Below are positions 22,258 to 34,947 of a stretch of DNA of 64,000 nt, one piece after another (positions within the stretch are counted from its first letter, which is position 1; each line of letters opens with the position of its first letter). The stretch is from Cheilinus undulatus (Eukaryota; Chordata; Actinopteri; Labriformes; Labridae): positions 20,110,212-20,174,211 of the forward strand of contig NC_054876.1 of NCBI RefSeq assembly GCF_018320785.1. The letters are read 5' to 3'. The position numbers were made by a program, and so were the translations under genes. The notes beneath the pieces are model-generated. The model was not told the DNA's origin. It saw only the letters and a program-made list of their open reading frames with translations, and ran no database searches.

Positions 22258-22406
22258 AATCCAAACAGGGGGTATCCAATACAGGATAAAATTAGGCCAG
22301 CCAGGCCTTATATTGCTGACCAAGCTGGGTGGCCAAAAAAAGCCCAGAGTGGAAGCCGACAGTGGAAGTGAAGGAGGAGAGGAGAGCGAGCAGGAGCGCA
22401 GCAGAA

Positions 22407-25400
22407 ATGGCGAACAAACGTAAGGAAATAAACACAGACATGTTTAAGTAAGGAGAATTAGAGTAGACAGAGGGGTGGTCTGAGTGTAACTGTGGGTTTA
22501 TTTTTTCCTCTGTGCTGGGCAGGTGTGGATACAGATAAGATGAGCAGTCAGACACTGAGTGCTGCATGTCTTTCATTCTGTGGACAGATGGACAGACTTG
22601 GACTTAATGAGACCCTTATGCTGACTGAATAATGTTTGTTTCATTCTTTGAAGTCCACATTGTCCAACAAAAAGTGATTGATGTGTATTTTCTTGTCTGG
22701 GCAGTTTATATCATGTTTTTCTGCTGTTAATTGAATATAATATGAATTTGAGTTAAGTTGTGGTTGTGCCATGCTTGGAGAATGACTTCATAGGAGCAGC
22801 AGCATAAGTATGAGTGGCTCTTATTTACCTCAGTAGTCTTAGTAGCTTAATGTTGAATCAAAACCATAAAATACGGCCGTATATATTACCCTGAAAGCTA
22901 ATAACTGTGTGCCCAAGCATGACAAATGTATGTTTTTGAGTATGTCTGTGTTTATGTGAAGCATTACAGAGTGTTTGATTTGATTGAACTATTATCTAGA
23001 AATTCATACTGGAGTGCAGAGCCTCGTTTAATGTTTAAGTGATTGAATATGGAATATCACACAATGACTCATCCTATAATTATTCCTTCATTTATTATTC
23101 ATGAGAAATATGCATTATTCAAAGCAGTGCATAGATTCCAAGATCTTTTCCCTAAATATCTTCTTTAACAGCAAGAAAGGAGTCTTATAAAAAAGATGAT
23201 GCTGCCTGAAATGCCCTAGGTTTAAATTTATGGTTTGAACCCAGATTTATGTTCTTTATTAACACCATAAAGGTAAAGGAAGAAAATAAAAGAGCTTTAT
23301 TTATGATCCTACAACTTTTCATTTGGCATTTTAGTCTTGCCAAACAAATTCAGACATCTCATATCTACATCTATATAAGTGCCCCTAAATAGTTAGGCAA
23401 TCAGACAAAAACACTGCTTAACTGACAGGTGATGCAAAATAAAACTATGGAAGTCAAAATATAAAGAGTCTAATCAACAATCAGGCTGACCCACAGAAAA
23501 AGTCAGGGCCCTGAAATTCCTAAAAAAATTAACTGTAGATGCAGGCAACTAACTGCTTCATGTGCCCGCTCCTACATCAATACATACATGTCTGCACAGG
23601 AAAAAACAAATGCATCACTCATCATTGCTTTACAGCTGCATAGCCCTGCATAGCTTATTTAGTAAAGGTCATGTGCCTCCCTGGGCCCCCTTTGGCAGCT
23701 GGGCCCCAGAAAGCTGAACCCCTTTTTCTAGTTATGCACAATGTTGGATTTTTCTGATATCAAATATTAACAAATTAATTTTAGTTAATACCAATATTGA
23801 CACCTAAATGTAAATGTAGTGCAAACCTAAAACTTGGGTCCTTCAAACACACTTTGAGATTTATGAATGACGATGAAATAAGAAAAAGACTTCAGCTGAT
23901 GTAGGTCTGTTTTTTCAGCCTAAAACTCTGTAAACATTTTCATACATGCTTCCAATCTTTGCAGCTGATATATCAGATGTAAATATCAGCAAAATGTTCA
24001 TATCTCTCAGTACAATAGTGCTGCTAATATCTGCCAATGCTGGTGCCATTCTGATAATACTGTGTATGTCCACATTTTCCCCCCTTTAAGGTGCAGCCCT
24101 GAATATAACCATATTTATCCAAATATTTGTAGATAAAGTTGTATGTAAGGTACAAACTAAATGTTTCTGTCACTGATTTCCTCAAACATTCCCCTCTTTC
24201 CCTCTGTTAATCATATTTGATTTCGTTGTTACTGACCTGGGTTTAACTTCTTGTCTAGTTGTGGATCTGGTGTACTGGAAGCACATGAGGTGGACCGGTG
24301 TGGTGTTCACAGGGCTGGTGATCAGTCTGGCCAGTATCTTCCAGCTCAGCGCCATCACTGTGCTCTCACACATCTGTTTGGGTGTCATGTGTGTCACCTT
24401 CCCCCTCCGTTTTTATTATAAACTGCTCGAGCTGCTACGCTGGAACCCTGGGGTGCATCCCTTCCAGTGAGTCTGTCAACATTTAGTTAGAAAGCACAGC
24501 ATTACTTCTATAACAGGAAGCTATTACTGAAAGTGTCAGTCATGATGCTCTAGTGATCAAATGTGGAGCCTCTATATCTTTTTGTAAACTTGAAATTTAG
24601 ATGTAAGAGGCTCCTGTGATCCTCAGAGCCTGCATGTGTGTCCCTGTCTGCAGGTCATACCTGGATAATGACAGCTCTCTGACGGAAAAGGAGACAGTGA
24701 TGCTGGTGGAGGAGGTGGTGCTGCTGATCGCATTCGCTGTCACAGAGATCAAACGCCTGCTTTTCGTCGAGAGCATAATCGACTCTATAAAGGTCTGATT
24801 GTGATGATTAAAAATTGACAGCTACAATTAAACTTGACAAAAAAACTGATACTGAATTGCTAGTACCACCAAAACCCTCACATTACAATGGCATGTTTGT
24901 TTATTGACAATCATTGCAACTCTCTGCTCTTTATTTTAGTTTGTCTTCCTCCTGTATCTGTTGACCTATGTCGGCGTCCTAATCAACGGGCTGACTCTGG
25001 TGATAACAGGTAAAAAAAAAAAACAAGTCTGATGCCTTAAATATTAGGATTGGTTGTATTTCTCTGGATGAAACAGCCACAAACAAATCAGATGAGGGAC
25101 ATAGGTATGTTCCAAAGCAGTGGTTCTCTTCTGGTCCAGCCTTCGGACCCATCGTCATCTCTTGAATAATTAATTGGGACCAAAATTTCAGAACATTTTT
25201 AACAAATTAATTTTATTTAATGGATTGAAGAAACCATCTGACTGAGCAAGAAGACTGGACAAGTGTGTTGTTACAGAGGCCCTTTTTGACATGCATGTTT
25301 ATGCTGCAGTTCCATAAGGTGTAAATTTTGGTTGTTTTCTGGAGATTTTGAGAGATTAACAGGTTTAAATGAGAAAATCAGTTTCTTTTCCCAGGAAAGG

Positions 25401-27294
25401 TAAATAAAAAAGGGTGGGACCTCAAGGGGAAATGGCAAGAACAAGCCATGAGGTTAATGGAACTGTCTGCAGAGTTCAGAGACAGGATTGTTGCAAAGCA
25501 ACAAGGGCCTTACTAAGAGAGATAACCAAGAACACAATGGTCACTTTGAGTGGCTGGATGGAAGCCTCTCCTTGGTGCAAAACACATGAAAGCCTGCTTG
25601 TCTTTCATTTGGAGTTTTGAGTTTTTTGCCAAAAAAAAAAACCAACAAAAAAAAAAAACAACCTGCACTGAGGATACATAGTCAAAATCTACAACACAGG
25701 TTACCAAACATGCAGAGATGTAGGCCACTCTAACTTAAAGGGACAGATTAGATCAAGTTATTAATGAGGCCAACAGAAACCAGAAAAAGTACACTCTTAT
25801 ATCGTCAAGTTCTGCAACCAGATGGCAGCAGCCTGTATTCACAAGAAAAGGGGTGACTCTTATTAGCAAGGGTGGCTTTGGCCTTCCTTGTGCCTCAAGC
25901 TCTATAAAGGAGAGCTTTTCAAATTTTATCCCTGCAATTTTACCGCTCATTTTTACAATGTTTTTTTTTTTTTTTTTTTTTTTTTTTACAGTGAGAGACT
26001 CAAACCGGTAGGTAAAAGAGAAATATAAAATGGACACGATAAAACAAGAATAAAACATTTTCGTAAAAGACGTGTTAATATTTAAAGTTCTCAGTTTATG
26101 ATAAAAATAAATCTGTTGGTGAGCCACAGCACAGACCTCTTCTGTGTTGCGACAAAGGTCAAAGGAATAATAATGTTAGTGCTGATGATTATTAATTATT
26201 ATACCAAGACATTTGTACTGTGGTACAATTTCCACAGCCTGGGATGTCTTGGGAACCTTCAGTGCAGAAGATATTTTTTAGCCTTCTCCAGATCTGTGCT
26301 TTCCAACAGCCCTGTTACTGAGCTCTGCAGGCAGTTAATCCGACCTCATGCCACCTTTTGCCATTGCCACCTTTTACAGGGAGGTGTGGGCCCTTCCAAA
26401 TCATGTCCAATCAATTTAATTTATCACAGGTGAACTCCGATAAAGTTTTAGAAACATCTCAGAATAGATCTAGAGAAACAGAAGGGAACCTGAGCTGAAT
26501 TTCAAGTGTTTCTGCAAATGGTCTGAATACCTATGTAAAGGTGATATTTCTGTTTTTTCTTTTATTAATTTTGAGTTAATTTCTGAAATTCTGATTTTAC
26601 TTTACCACAACGGGGCACTTAGTGTAGATTATTTAATAGTAAAAATGTTTTACATACCATAGTTACATACCATTTACTATTTTCACAATTTACCCTTTGC
26701 TTTACAGCTGTGATTGCAGTTTTCTCCATTCCTCTTCTGTACAAAAAGCAGAAGGTGAGAAAGTTAATCCTTTTTTTAATCATAAAACATTGTATAGCAA
26801 AAAACAAACAAACAAAAAAAAACAAACAAACAAACAAACTTTTGAACAAGCTCTCATGTGAAAAATAACATCCAAATAAAAAGTGCATAAATATGAGTGC
26901 ATAAATACAACGGCAAAACCGTAGAAAGTAAAATGTAATTTGATGCCTTTAAATAGAGGTTAGCTGCAAATATGCTTCATTGATACCTTTCTGTCATTTG
27001 TGCAGCTGCGGATAAGGAGGATGGTGAGGGCAGTCAAAGGCTTTGTAAAAAGAATCAAAAACATGTAAGTATTATGATCTTTACATAATAGTTGTTTAAA
27101 GTGTTACTATTTTTACTTACAACATATTTACTAATTTTTACATTTACTCTTTCCCACCTTTTTACATGGATTGATGCAGGGTTCTTGGTCTGATTGAATC
27201 AGTTAGACCTTCTCCTGCACCTGAACCTGCACCAGCAGTCGCACATGCACCAGTTGCAGCACCTGCCCCCAAACAGAAAGTGAAGTCCAAGTAA
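22407..27294 (+). CDS. rtn2: Reticulon-2-type ER-shaping protein, short isoform (7 exons)
   Basis: Exons 22407-22419, 24259-24466, 24654-24792, 24940-25009, 26708-26754, 27006-27064 and 27180-27294 (651 nt, 216 aa). All borders are canonical and phases agree. Reticulons insert hairpins into the ER membrane and curve tubules. The protein opens MANKL-VDLVYWK, like the short RTN2-C form (MGSKVADLLYWK, from memory). The first hydrophobic hairpin runs at about residues 14-50 (TGVVFTGLVISLASI...), then a hydrophilic loop with LVEEVVLL and FVESIIDSIK, then the second hairpin FVFLLYLLTYVGVLINGL...VFSIPLLY. The tail is unusual: basic LRIRRMVRAVKGFVKRIKN followed by a Pro/Ala-rich stretch, replacing the QIDQY segment of mammalian reticulons. 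It ends in KVKSK, a KxKxx ER-retrieval motif also seen as KAKAE in human RTN2. Divergent from ppm1n. Long N-terminal isoform exons were not found. Confidence 0.92.
25118..25230. mobile_element. Possible hAT-type fragment in rtn2 intron 4
   Basis: CAGTGGTTCTC followed by a GGACCC phrase resembles the left end of the element at 16625. No matching right end or target duplication was found, so this may be a truncated copy. Elsewhere in this intron is a 27-base T run (25961-25987). Confidence 0.35.
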
Positions 27295-27736
27295 CTTGTT
27301 TTTGGTATCATGAAGCACCCAGAATATTGGGATTTGAAAAATGTTGGAATGGTCTGTCCTCTGTGGGGCCGCCGGAGAGGTCACTCATTTCCATTTCTCC
27401 ACCATGATGTTTGTTTATGGGAGCACGGTTTAATGGTTCCTGACAGCTGAAACAAAGCTGCCATTCACTCCTGGAGAGCGAGCGAGAGAGTATGAGAAGT
27501 ATTTTATTTACTGAGATTGTTTCAATGGGCTGAGTATATTATAACCAGTTCACACAGTCATGTTCTCCAAGCAGGGACGGCACAGGATATCACTGTTTCT
27601 TTTTTCTTTAATAACAGGTCTATTTATACATAGCTGGTGAGCACTGTGTTCCTGTTAAGCTGCAAAATTATTCATAACCGAGCAGGGAAGTGTTATGTCT
27701 TTCATTATTTAGCATCATGCATTGTTGGCTGGATAG

Positions 27737-27742
27737 AATAAA
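27737..27742 (+). terminator. Candidate poly(A) signal of rtn2
   Basis: AATAAA about 440 bases after the rtn2 stop. It is the first canonical signal downstream on this strand. Confidence 0.5.
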
Positions 27743-28070
27743 ACTGACATGAACACTACCTGAAATAATTATCAGTCATGGTTTTATGCTTGTTACTTAA
27801 TCAAGCTATTAGCAAAAGCTTTCAAGAGGCAACTTTTTACAAATGTAATGAAACTTTTATTACAAATAGCAAGACCATTTCCCTCTGCTCATCATTACAA
27901 AATTTGAAAGCTAACTTAGCTTCCCTAAAGTTGCTACAACTAAAGATGTGTTGTTTGAAGCCTATCATAAGACATTCATTAATAGCACAAAAAAGTATGC
28001 TTGATAAAATAAAATGCTTTTATGCGTTCAGATCTATCTGTTAATCAAATGGTCAACAGCTGACAACATA

Positions 28071-28605
28071 AATAGTTACAGTAACCTAGCTAGCTAACTG
28101 TTGCACATAGCTACACTAGTATTTATTTATTTGGAGTCATGTTTACATCCTCATAGCTAGGTACCTGTCAGATATTCACTCTTTTTGATTTCCATGTTAT
28201 CTGTCTGGCTGCTTTTGCTAGAGCCAGGGACTCTTTGAAGGAAATATGTAGTTATAACACAACTAAAGTTGCTAACTGTGTATGTGCAACAAAAGTTTTG
28301 TGGCAGAAAAGACTGCCTTATTGCACAAAATGTAAACCTTTGTTAATTTTAGACAGAAGAAAACATTTTTGGCCCTTATATTTTTTAGCTGTGGGTCAAA
28401 AAGCACACTATCAACACAAACTGTTACAGTAACTTAGCTAGCTAGCCAACTGGTACAATTAGCCGACACAGAGCTGAATAAGCATTGCAGTCTTGTTTAT
28501 GTCCAGCTACCTAAATGCCAGCCAAATTGTCACTCAGTTTTTACTTTTTAATTTGTTCAACTTACCAAGGACTCCTTGAGGTAAATATGCGACTCTTCAG
28601 CCACT
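28071..28605. repeat. Diverged tandem duplication, unit about 345 bases
   Basis: GTTACAGTAAC followed by an AGCTAGCTA-rich phrase occurs at 28075 and again at 28423. AGGGACTCTTTGAAGGAAATATG (28226 on) is matched by AAGGACTCCTTGAGGTAAATATG (28566 on). The order is the same and the spacing similar, so this looks like an old tandem duplication. Confidence 0.6.
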
Positions 28606-30659
28606 AAATGTCTTGCTATGCTAACAAGCTAAATGTTTACTGATTGATGCTGAATGAGTAGCCTAAAGGGAAGTGAGATTTAAAACATTTTTGTTGAAAA
28701 TAACTGCATTTCAAATGGAAACAGGGCTTTTCCAGAGGTAAATTAACTAACAGAGACAATGTCTGGGTGATAACAATAAGCAAAAGAGCAACAATCTTAA
28801 GTAGAGCTGGAGGGAATTGACTATAAAGTGACAATGTCGGTGTTTTTTCCTTAAGCCTTTGAAGACATTAAGCCAATCCATAGTTGACATAAAATATTCT
28901 ATTAAGCTAATCAGCTCTCACCAGGGCATAGGCTATTTGTCTCGTCTCTCAAACTGTGTTGATAAACAGTCACGCAACAATAGCAGAAGAGATGTTGGCC
29001 TACTTTGCTGTTTTGATACATTTGTTCTTGTTATTTTGAGTCTTAAATCATACACCACTATTACTTACTATATAGTCAAAAACTATTTGAAGAGGAACAT
29101 TAATGCACCCTGTCTCAGATGTATAACTGTGTGATTCACATCTAGAAAATAAACTAATTTAACATACAACATGCTGCTGACAGCCTGTAAAGGGAAAAGA
29201 GCCTCAAAGTTAATTTGATTATGAGTGAAGGTCACTTGCAATTACTAAAATATCCACATGAGACAGTACCATGCTCTGTTTAGTTGTTTTTCACATTTAA
29301 TCTTTACTAATATGAAGATTACATAATCCAATTTAATATTTTTTGTTTTAATGTCTGCTGTCAGTCAACAATTAGAAAAAGGTAAGCATAAATCAATTGG
29401 GTAGCTAATGATACAAACATCAGTTTTGGGTGTACTGTTATTTAACTGTTTGGTTTTCACTGTCAAATCTGAGCCAGTACAGCTGCAAGCAGCGATTTAA
29501 TGCAGCTGTTCAGCAGATGAGCAGCTGTTATCATGTTCGATTTATGCTGGTGAATATGTGGTGCTCTCTAGTGGACGGTATTGCAAGATAAAATGCAGCT
29601 GCACTCATACTAACATGTCTTAATGAACTAGTCAATGTAATTTGATGATGTAAACCTCAGACCCTGCTAACATGGCAGGCAAGGGGCTATGGTTTCTTGT
29701 CTTTAGTGCCATCCACATTTAGAAAGTTTTGATTTATTTTTCCTACAACTAGAAGTATGCAAAAGAAAAATATTTTTGTACTGGCGCTTTAAAGATACAC
29801 CAATTCAACAGCTCCCTGCAGTGATAGCATAGCACAGCAGTGACAGTATCAGCGCAATACTGATATTTTCTCTGTGAGGGTTAAGCTGTGAATGTGATGC
29901 TAGCATATTTATAATTTCCTTGAAAGGTGTTTGTCACTTGTTTCGGCCATAAAATGAAGCACAAAATTTAAAGTAATCATGATCCAGTCAATGTATGTGG
30001 ATATAAACATTACAGACTTTAATGTTTTGTTTTGGATTGACTTATATGTTAAGGTATTTTTTTATTTGGTATTGTCATTAGTAATTACATATTCTGCCCC
30101 AATAAATGTTGTTTATGAAAAGTAAAGATGTGTTAGCTTGCAGCTCTGTTCATCACCCAGATTAGGTGTATTTTGGTGCTTGTGTTGACTTGAGCAAGAC
30201 TGGTGTGAAAGTCCCTGCAGCTGATCTGAAGCCAGGGTTTAATCAACACTGGTACAAGTGAAACAGCCTGAAAAACCAGGATGCTGAAACAACTGCTGCT
30301 TGATTTACCCGCCTTACCTTCTGAAAACATTTACCGTTACCTAGCAAAAGCAAACTAATGATGCGTAAATAGGAGACTAGATCTCTCTGTTGTGAGAACA
30401 TTTGAATAGCAAAATCAAGAAACAAATGTGAAAGCATGCTGGTGAAATTTCCTATAGGACATAGTCGGTGTTTCCATTTGTCATCTATGTCTGGCCGATA
30501 CATATAATGGTCTTCAAATTTAAAAATGTGTTTAAAAAAATCTACCTTTGTCACAAATTAACGCAATAACAGTTATTGGGAAGTTAATACCTTGACTTTT
30601 TCATAAATATGGTGAAGTTTTCATCAACAGAGGGCAGCAAGAAGCCATTTTTATTTTCT

Positions 30660-31530
30660 ATGAATCAACCTCCTGAGACCTTAGCTTGTTTGGAATTAAT
30701 TTTTAGTTACACCCACTTATTTAGGATAAGAAAGACCTGATAAGTTTGAAAGTTCAGCCTTGTCTTTTAACAGGAATTAAGGAATTATTTTTTTACCAAA
30801 AATTATGTCCACAAATCTCCAGAAGGTCCTGCTCCTCCAGAAAATACACCACAGATAAAAGTTCTGAATTTTTTGGAAATTTTCTCTCCCAAAATCCTCA
30901 CAATTCCTTAAAATTTCAAAGAAACTACCTACAATTCCTGTGAAGAATCTTAGAAATATTTTCAAGGTATCCATGAAAAATTCCCCCCAAATTTCTTCAA
31001 ATATTCCCCAAATGTTTCAGTGACACTTGATCATAAAGCCTAATCTTTCCAATAAAAACTTCACCAAAATGCCATGTAAATTACTAAAATTTTTAGAGCA
31101 AATTATCCAAAATTTCAAAGCAATTCCCTCTGAAAGTTCTTATTAAATTTCCAAAAATGTACAAATACATCCCTCAAAATTCCATGAAAGCCAGGGAAAT
31201 GCCCCCAAACATATTAACGAATCCCCCAAAATACAATAAAAGAATCTTGAAATTTTAAATTGCAATCAAATTCCCCCAAATTTTTATTCAATCTTTTTTC
31301 AGAATTTTCAGGAAATTCCCCCCAAAAATCAAATTCCTAAAAATTATTAATACATTCCTCACTTTTCCTTGAAAAAGCCTGAAACATTTTCAACTAAAGT
31401 CTTAAAAATATACAAATAAGTTTCATGAAAATTCTGAAAAACGTCCAAGCAAATTCAAAAAATATCCAAACAAATTCCCCACAGATTTAATTAAAGTCCT
31501 GAAAAATTAATAGCAAATTCTCCTAACATT
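30660..31530. repeat. Degenerate AT-rich array, copy 1 (AATTCCCC-type orientation)
   Basis: Loose repetition of AAATTCC, CCAAAAATT and AATTCCCCC phrases over about 750 bases. It is preceded by a unique-looking leader with CTGAGACCTTAGCTTGTTTGG and TTATTTAGGATAAG. The reverse complement of both array and leader is seen at 36500-37450. Confidence 0.65.
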
Positions 31531-33574
31531 AAAGATAAGATGGCAGATAAAGTTTATTGTTCCACACAGTGAGCAAATTTTTCTCTATACCCAAGACAAA
31601 TTTGCTTTATATTAAGAAAATTTTTTAAACTTCAATTGACATTCTTGCCATTTATTGCAGAGATTATAACAGCAGTTACTATTCAGATGTTGTAGGAAAG
31701 CCAAGATGTTATGTCATCATATGTACATGTGTAGTCCTAATAGGTTAAGGCAATGGTGATAAGCACTCACCTCCAGAAGCTGTAATGACATGTTGAACCA
31801 CTAGGTGTCACTCTTAGAAAGTGTCAACAATGCAGGAGACGATGGAGAGACTGATCACTGACTGATGCTCTGAAATTAAAGAATCCCATCAAACATGTTA
31901 GCCATCTCTTCATTGACCATACAGCAGAAGTCAGGCCTCCTCAGTCGTAAACACAGTGTCATCTACACTCAATGTTTGTGGTCATGAAAACTCCCTGCTG
32001 TGAGAATCACAGTGAATACAATGTGAGTGTGACCTTGAGATAAATTCCTCTCAGAAAGCCTCCACACGTCAATTCAAACTCTCTTTGAAATCTTCAAGGA
32101 CTTCTTCTTGTTTCCATGTGTGGTGACTCAGAGCTGCCATCTCCTACTCTGTTTACTTTCACAAGGTTACTGAACACCTTCATTTGGAGCTTTTTTATTC
32201 AGCACAGAGAAAAACAGATGAGTTTATATCTACTGATGCAACAGTATCATGGCGTTTTAAAAACAATGTGCTCTTTAATATGGATATCACACACCAAAAC
32301 AGCTTATGAAATATCTACATCTACAGCAGACATGTTGTCAGAGACAAAAATACCCAAAAATGTCAATATGGCACTTTAAACTGTTAGTCCTGCAGATCTT
32401 CAACATAAAAGTCACACATGGTTTATTTGCAGGAGCATATAATCCCCTCTGTTTTCAACAAACAGTCAATAAGTGACGCCACAAGTCTCCACTAAGTTTA
32501 CACAACTCAAGTGCATTTCTCTAAAGTATACACCATATGAAAATGACTGTCTTCAGTAATGTCTTATATTACTCTTTCCCTGATTAGTAGGAGGTTAAAA
32601 CTCTACTTAATTATGCTGACACAGAGGCTACATTTACACATCTGCAGTTTCTGCTGCTAGAAAGCATTTTGTCATAACATTAAGATAGAAAATAACAGAA
32701 GTGGGACAGAAACACCTTAATTAATCCCTTCATGGTCTGTGTAGCAGTTAGTACATTTGGTCTCAGTGGACCTAAGCCGTTTCAGATCTGTCGTGGTTCA
32801 GTCTGGTGATATGGCTGAGAATAGTCTCACATTTATGCATGCTGGAACCCCCTATCTAAAAGAAAAGGGTGTTTTTGTTAAAGCAAATGACCATGACTTT
32901 TGTCTGTTTTCTATTTCTATCTACTACAGCTGATGACAGGGCAGTGATTTCTGTAGAGGATCCTACCTGATGTCACACACTGGTAATATTTGCAAAAGAG
33001 AGTTCCCATTTTTACCCTTGAGCTTGACACCACTAATATTTATGCTGGAAATTCTGACCTGAAGGAGATAGAAAGGCTAGTTTAGCTTAGCAGAAAGACT
33101 TGAAGCATAGAGAAACAGCTAGCCTGACTCTCTCCAGAGGTTAAACAGGGTAAAAATGATTCCACCTCAATCACAATTGAATAAAGCAACCGGAAACACA
33201 ATTCCAATATAGCCTGCTATGTTATTCAATGATCCCTCCTTAATAGCAAGTATTAGAGAGTATCAGCCAGTCAGTGTACAAAGTTTTAAGTTTCAGTTCT
33301 ACTCTAAATTTGTGGCCTTTTTATTTTTTAACTGGTCTATTGTGACACTGAGAAAAAACGTTAGTTTCACAGCATTCTATCGACTTTTAATAATCTGCTC
33401 TTGTTTTTAGCATTGTTTTAGCATGTTTTGGATCTGGACATATAGGTGCTGTTTTCAACTCAATATCTATTTCTGCTTTTTTAAACAATCAAATGTAGGA
33501 GTCCTTTCTCTAATCTGATTCTATTCCTTTTCACCTCCTATGAATGAATGCAGAAAAAGCCCCCAAAACCACAA

Positions 33575-34947
33575 ATGAGGTTGAAATGACTAGGCTATCT
33601 CTTCATTGAAAAAGCATTTCCCGTGTGCTGTTAAACAGAGCAAGGAATTCTTAACACAGCTTTTCCAAACATCCTAGTTTTATTTTGGATAACATTATTT
33701 TATTTTGCACACAGAAACAAAAATAATTTCACAAAATCCAAGAACTACAGGGTCTAATTATTAACCCCCTGATGCTAACAGTCAGTGGTGTGTCCTTTTT
33801 GCCTCCTGCAGTTGTTTGTTGTAGTTTTCATCAAGTCTCTGACACGTCTTCTGAGGAATCACAGCCCATTCTTTTTGGCCAATCTCTCAGCTACTTCAGA
33901 TTTGATGGTCTTCATGCATGGACCTTGGTCTTCACTTCAGCCTACAGCTTTTTAATGGGGTTTAATCAGGGCTTTGTGCAGGCCATTCAGTAATGCTCAC
34001 TTTGGTCTTTTGGAGATAATTCTTCACCAGGAGCCACATAGGTTATAGGTTGTTGTCTTGGCAGACAAAGTGACAACCCAGACCCAGTTTTGCTGCTGAC
34101 TGCTTGAGGTTTTCTTTCAGAATCTTCAAATATCCTTCTTTCTTCATGATTCCTTCCACCTTTATAACATTAACAGTTCCAGATGCACCAAAGCATCCCC
34201 AAGGCATAATACTCCAACTACCATGTTTCACTGTGGGCTTGGTGTTCTTTGGGTGATACGCCTCTTCCTTCTTTCTCAACACATAAACAACATCTCTTTG
34301 GTCAAAGAGCTCTAGTTTGATCTCATCTGAACAAAGGACACACTGCCAGTATTCATAATTCTTCTCCAGGTTGTCCTTGGCAGACATCAGCCTGGCTTGA
34401 AGGTGTCTCTTCTGCGGAAGTGGAGTCTTTCTTATTTTGCAACCTCACAGTCCATTCCTGTGCAGGACTCCAGTAATGGTCTTCTTTGAGACTACAATTC
34501 CTGACTTGGTTAAGTCATTCACTTGTGTCTTGGCAGACGCTCTGGGGTCTTTAGACACATCTCTTACTAGTTTTCTTTCCAGAGACTTTGAAAAATTTCT
34601 CTTCCTACCTCTGCCAGCCTTAATCTGTACTGTGCGGCGCTCTCTGAATTTCCTGATGATAGCTTTGAGCTTTTGAAAAAAGTTAAAGAACATCATTACA
34701 CAACAGTAGTTTGTGCTATGGCTCAACAAAAAAGGTCTGTTGTAAAGGGGGCTAAAAATTTAGACCCTGGTAGATTTTGTTTTTTTGTGAAATAATTTTG
34801 TTTCTGTGTACAATAACGTAAGCATCCAAAATAACACTAGGGTGTTTGGACAAGCTCTATTAAAATCCTTATCTCTGTTTAACGGCACTTAGGAAATACT
34901 TAAAAACAAAAATTAATTTTCACAGGGGGGTTAATAATTTCAGCCTT
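33575..34947 (-). mobile_element. Tc1-like transposon with long inverted repeats, transposase split in two frames
   Basis: Inverted repeats: left phrases GTTAAACAGAG, TCCAAACATCCTAG, GCACACAGAAACAAAAATAA and TAATTATTAACCCC are matched in reverse at 34735-34947. On the minus strand, 34729-34445 encodes the helix-turn-helix half (FRERRTVQIKAGRGRKR, LVRDVSKDPRASAKT, SKKTITGVLHRNGL). Then 34387-34043 encodes the catalytic half (WQCVLCSDEIKLELF, WSIMPWGCFGASGTVN, CQDNNL). The two halves are in different frames, and the second stops at CQDN, before the last catalytic residues. It is therefore inactive. Left boundary approximate. Confidence 0.87.

Larger units (their letters stand above)
14575..22406. 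other. Divergent intergenic region between ppm1n and rtn2
   Basis: The interval carries the ppm1n 5' UTR and promoter side. A CT-rich stretch (14.7-15.06 kb) on the plus strand is its antisense and yields meaningless frames. It also carries the promoter of the short rtn2 transcript near 22.3 kb. Repeats at 16.6-21.6 kb are entered separately. About 15.1-16.6 kb looks like plain AT-rich non-coding DNA. I found no upstream exons for long reticulon isoforms. Confidence 0.65.
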
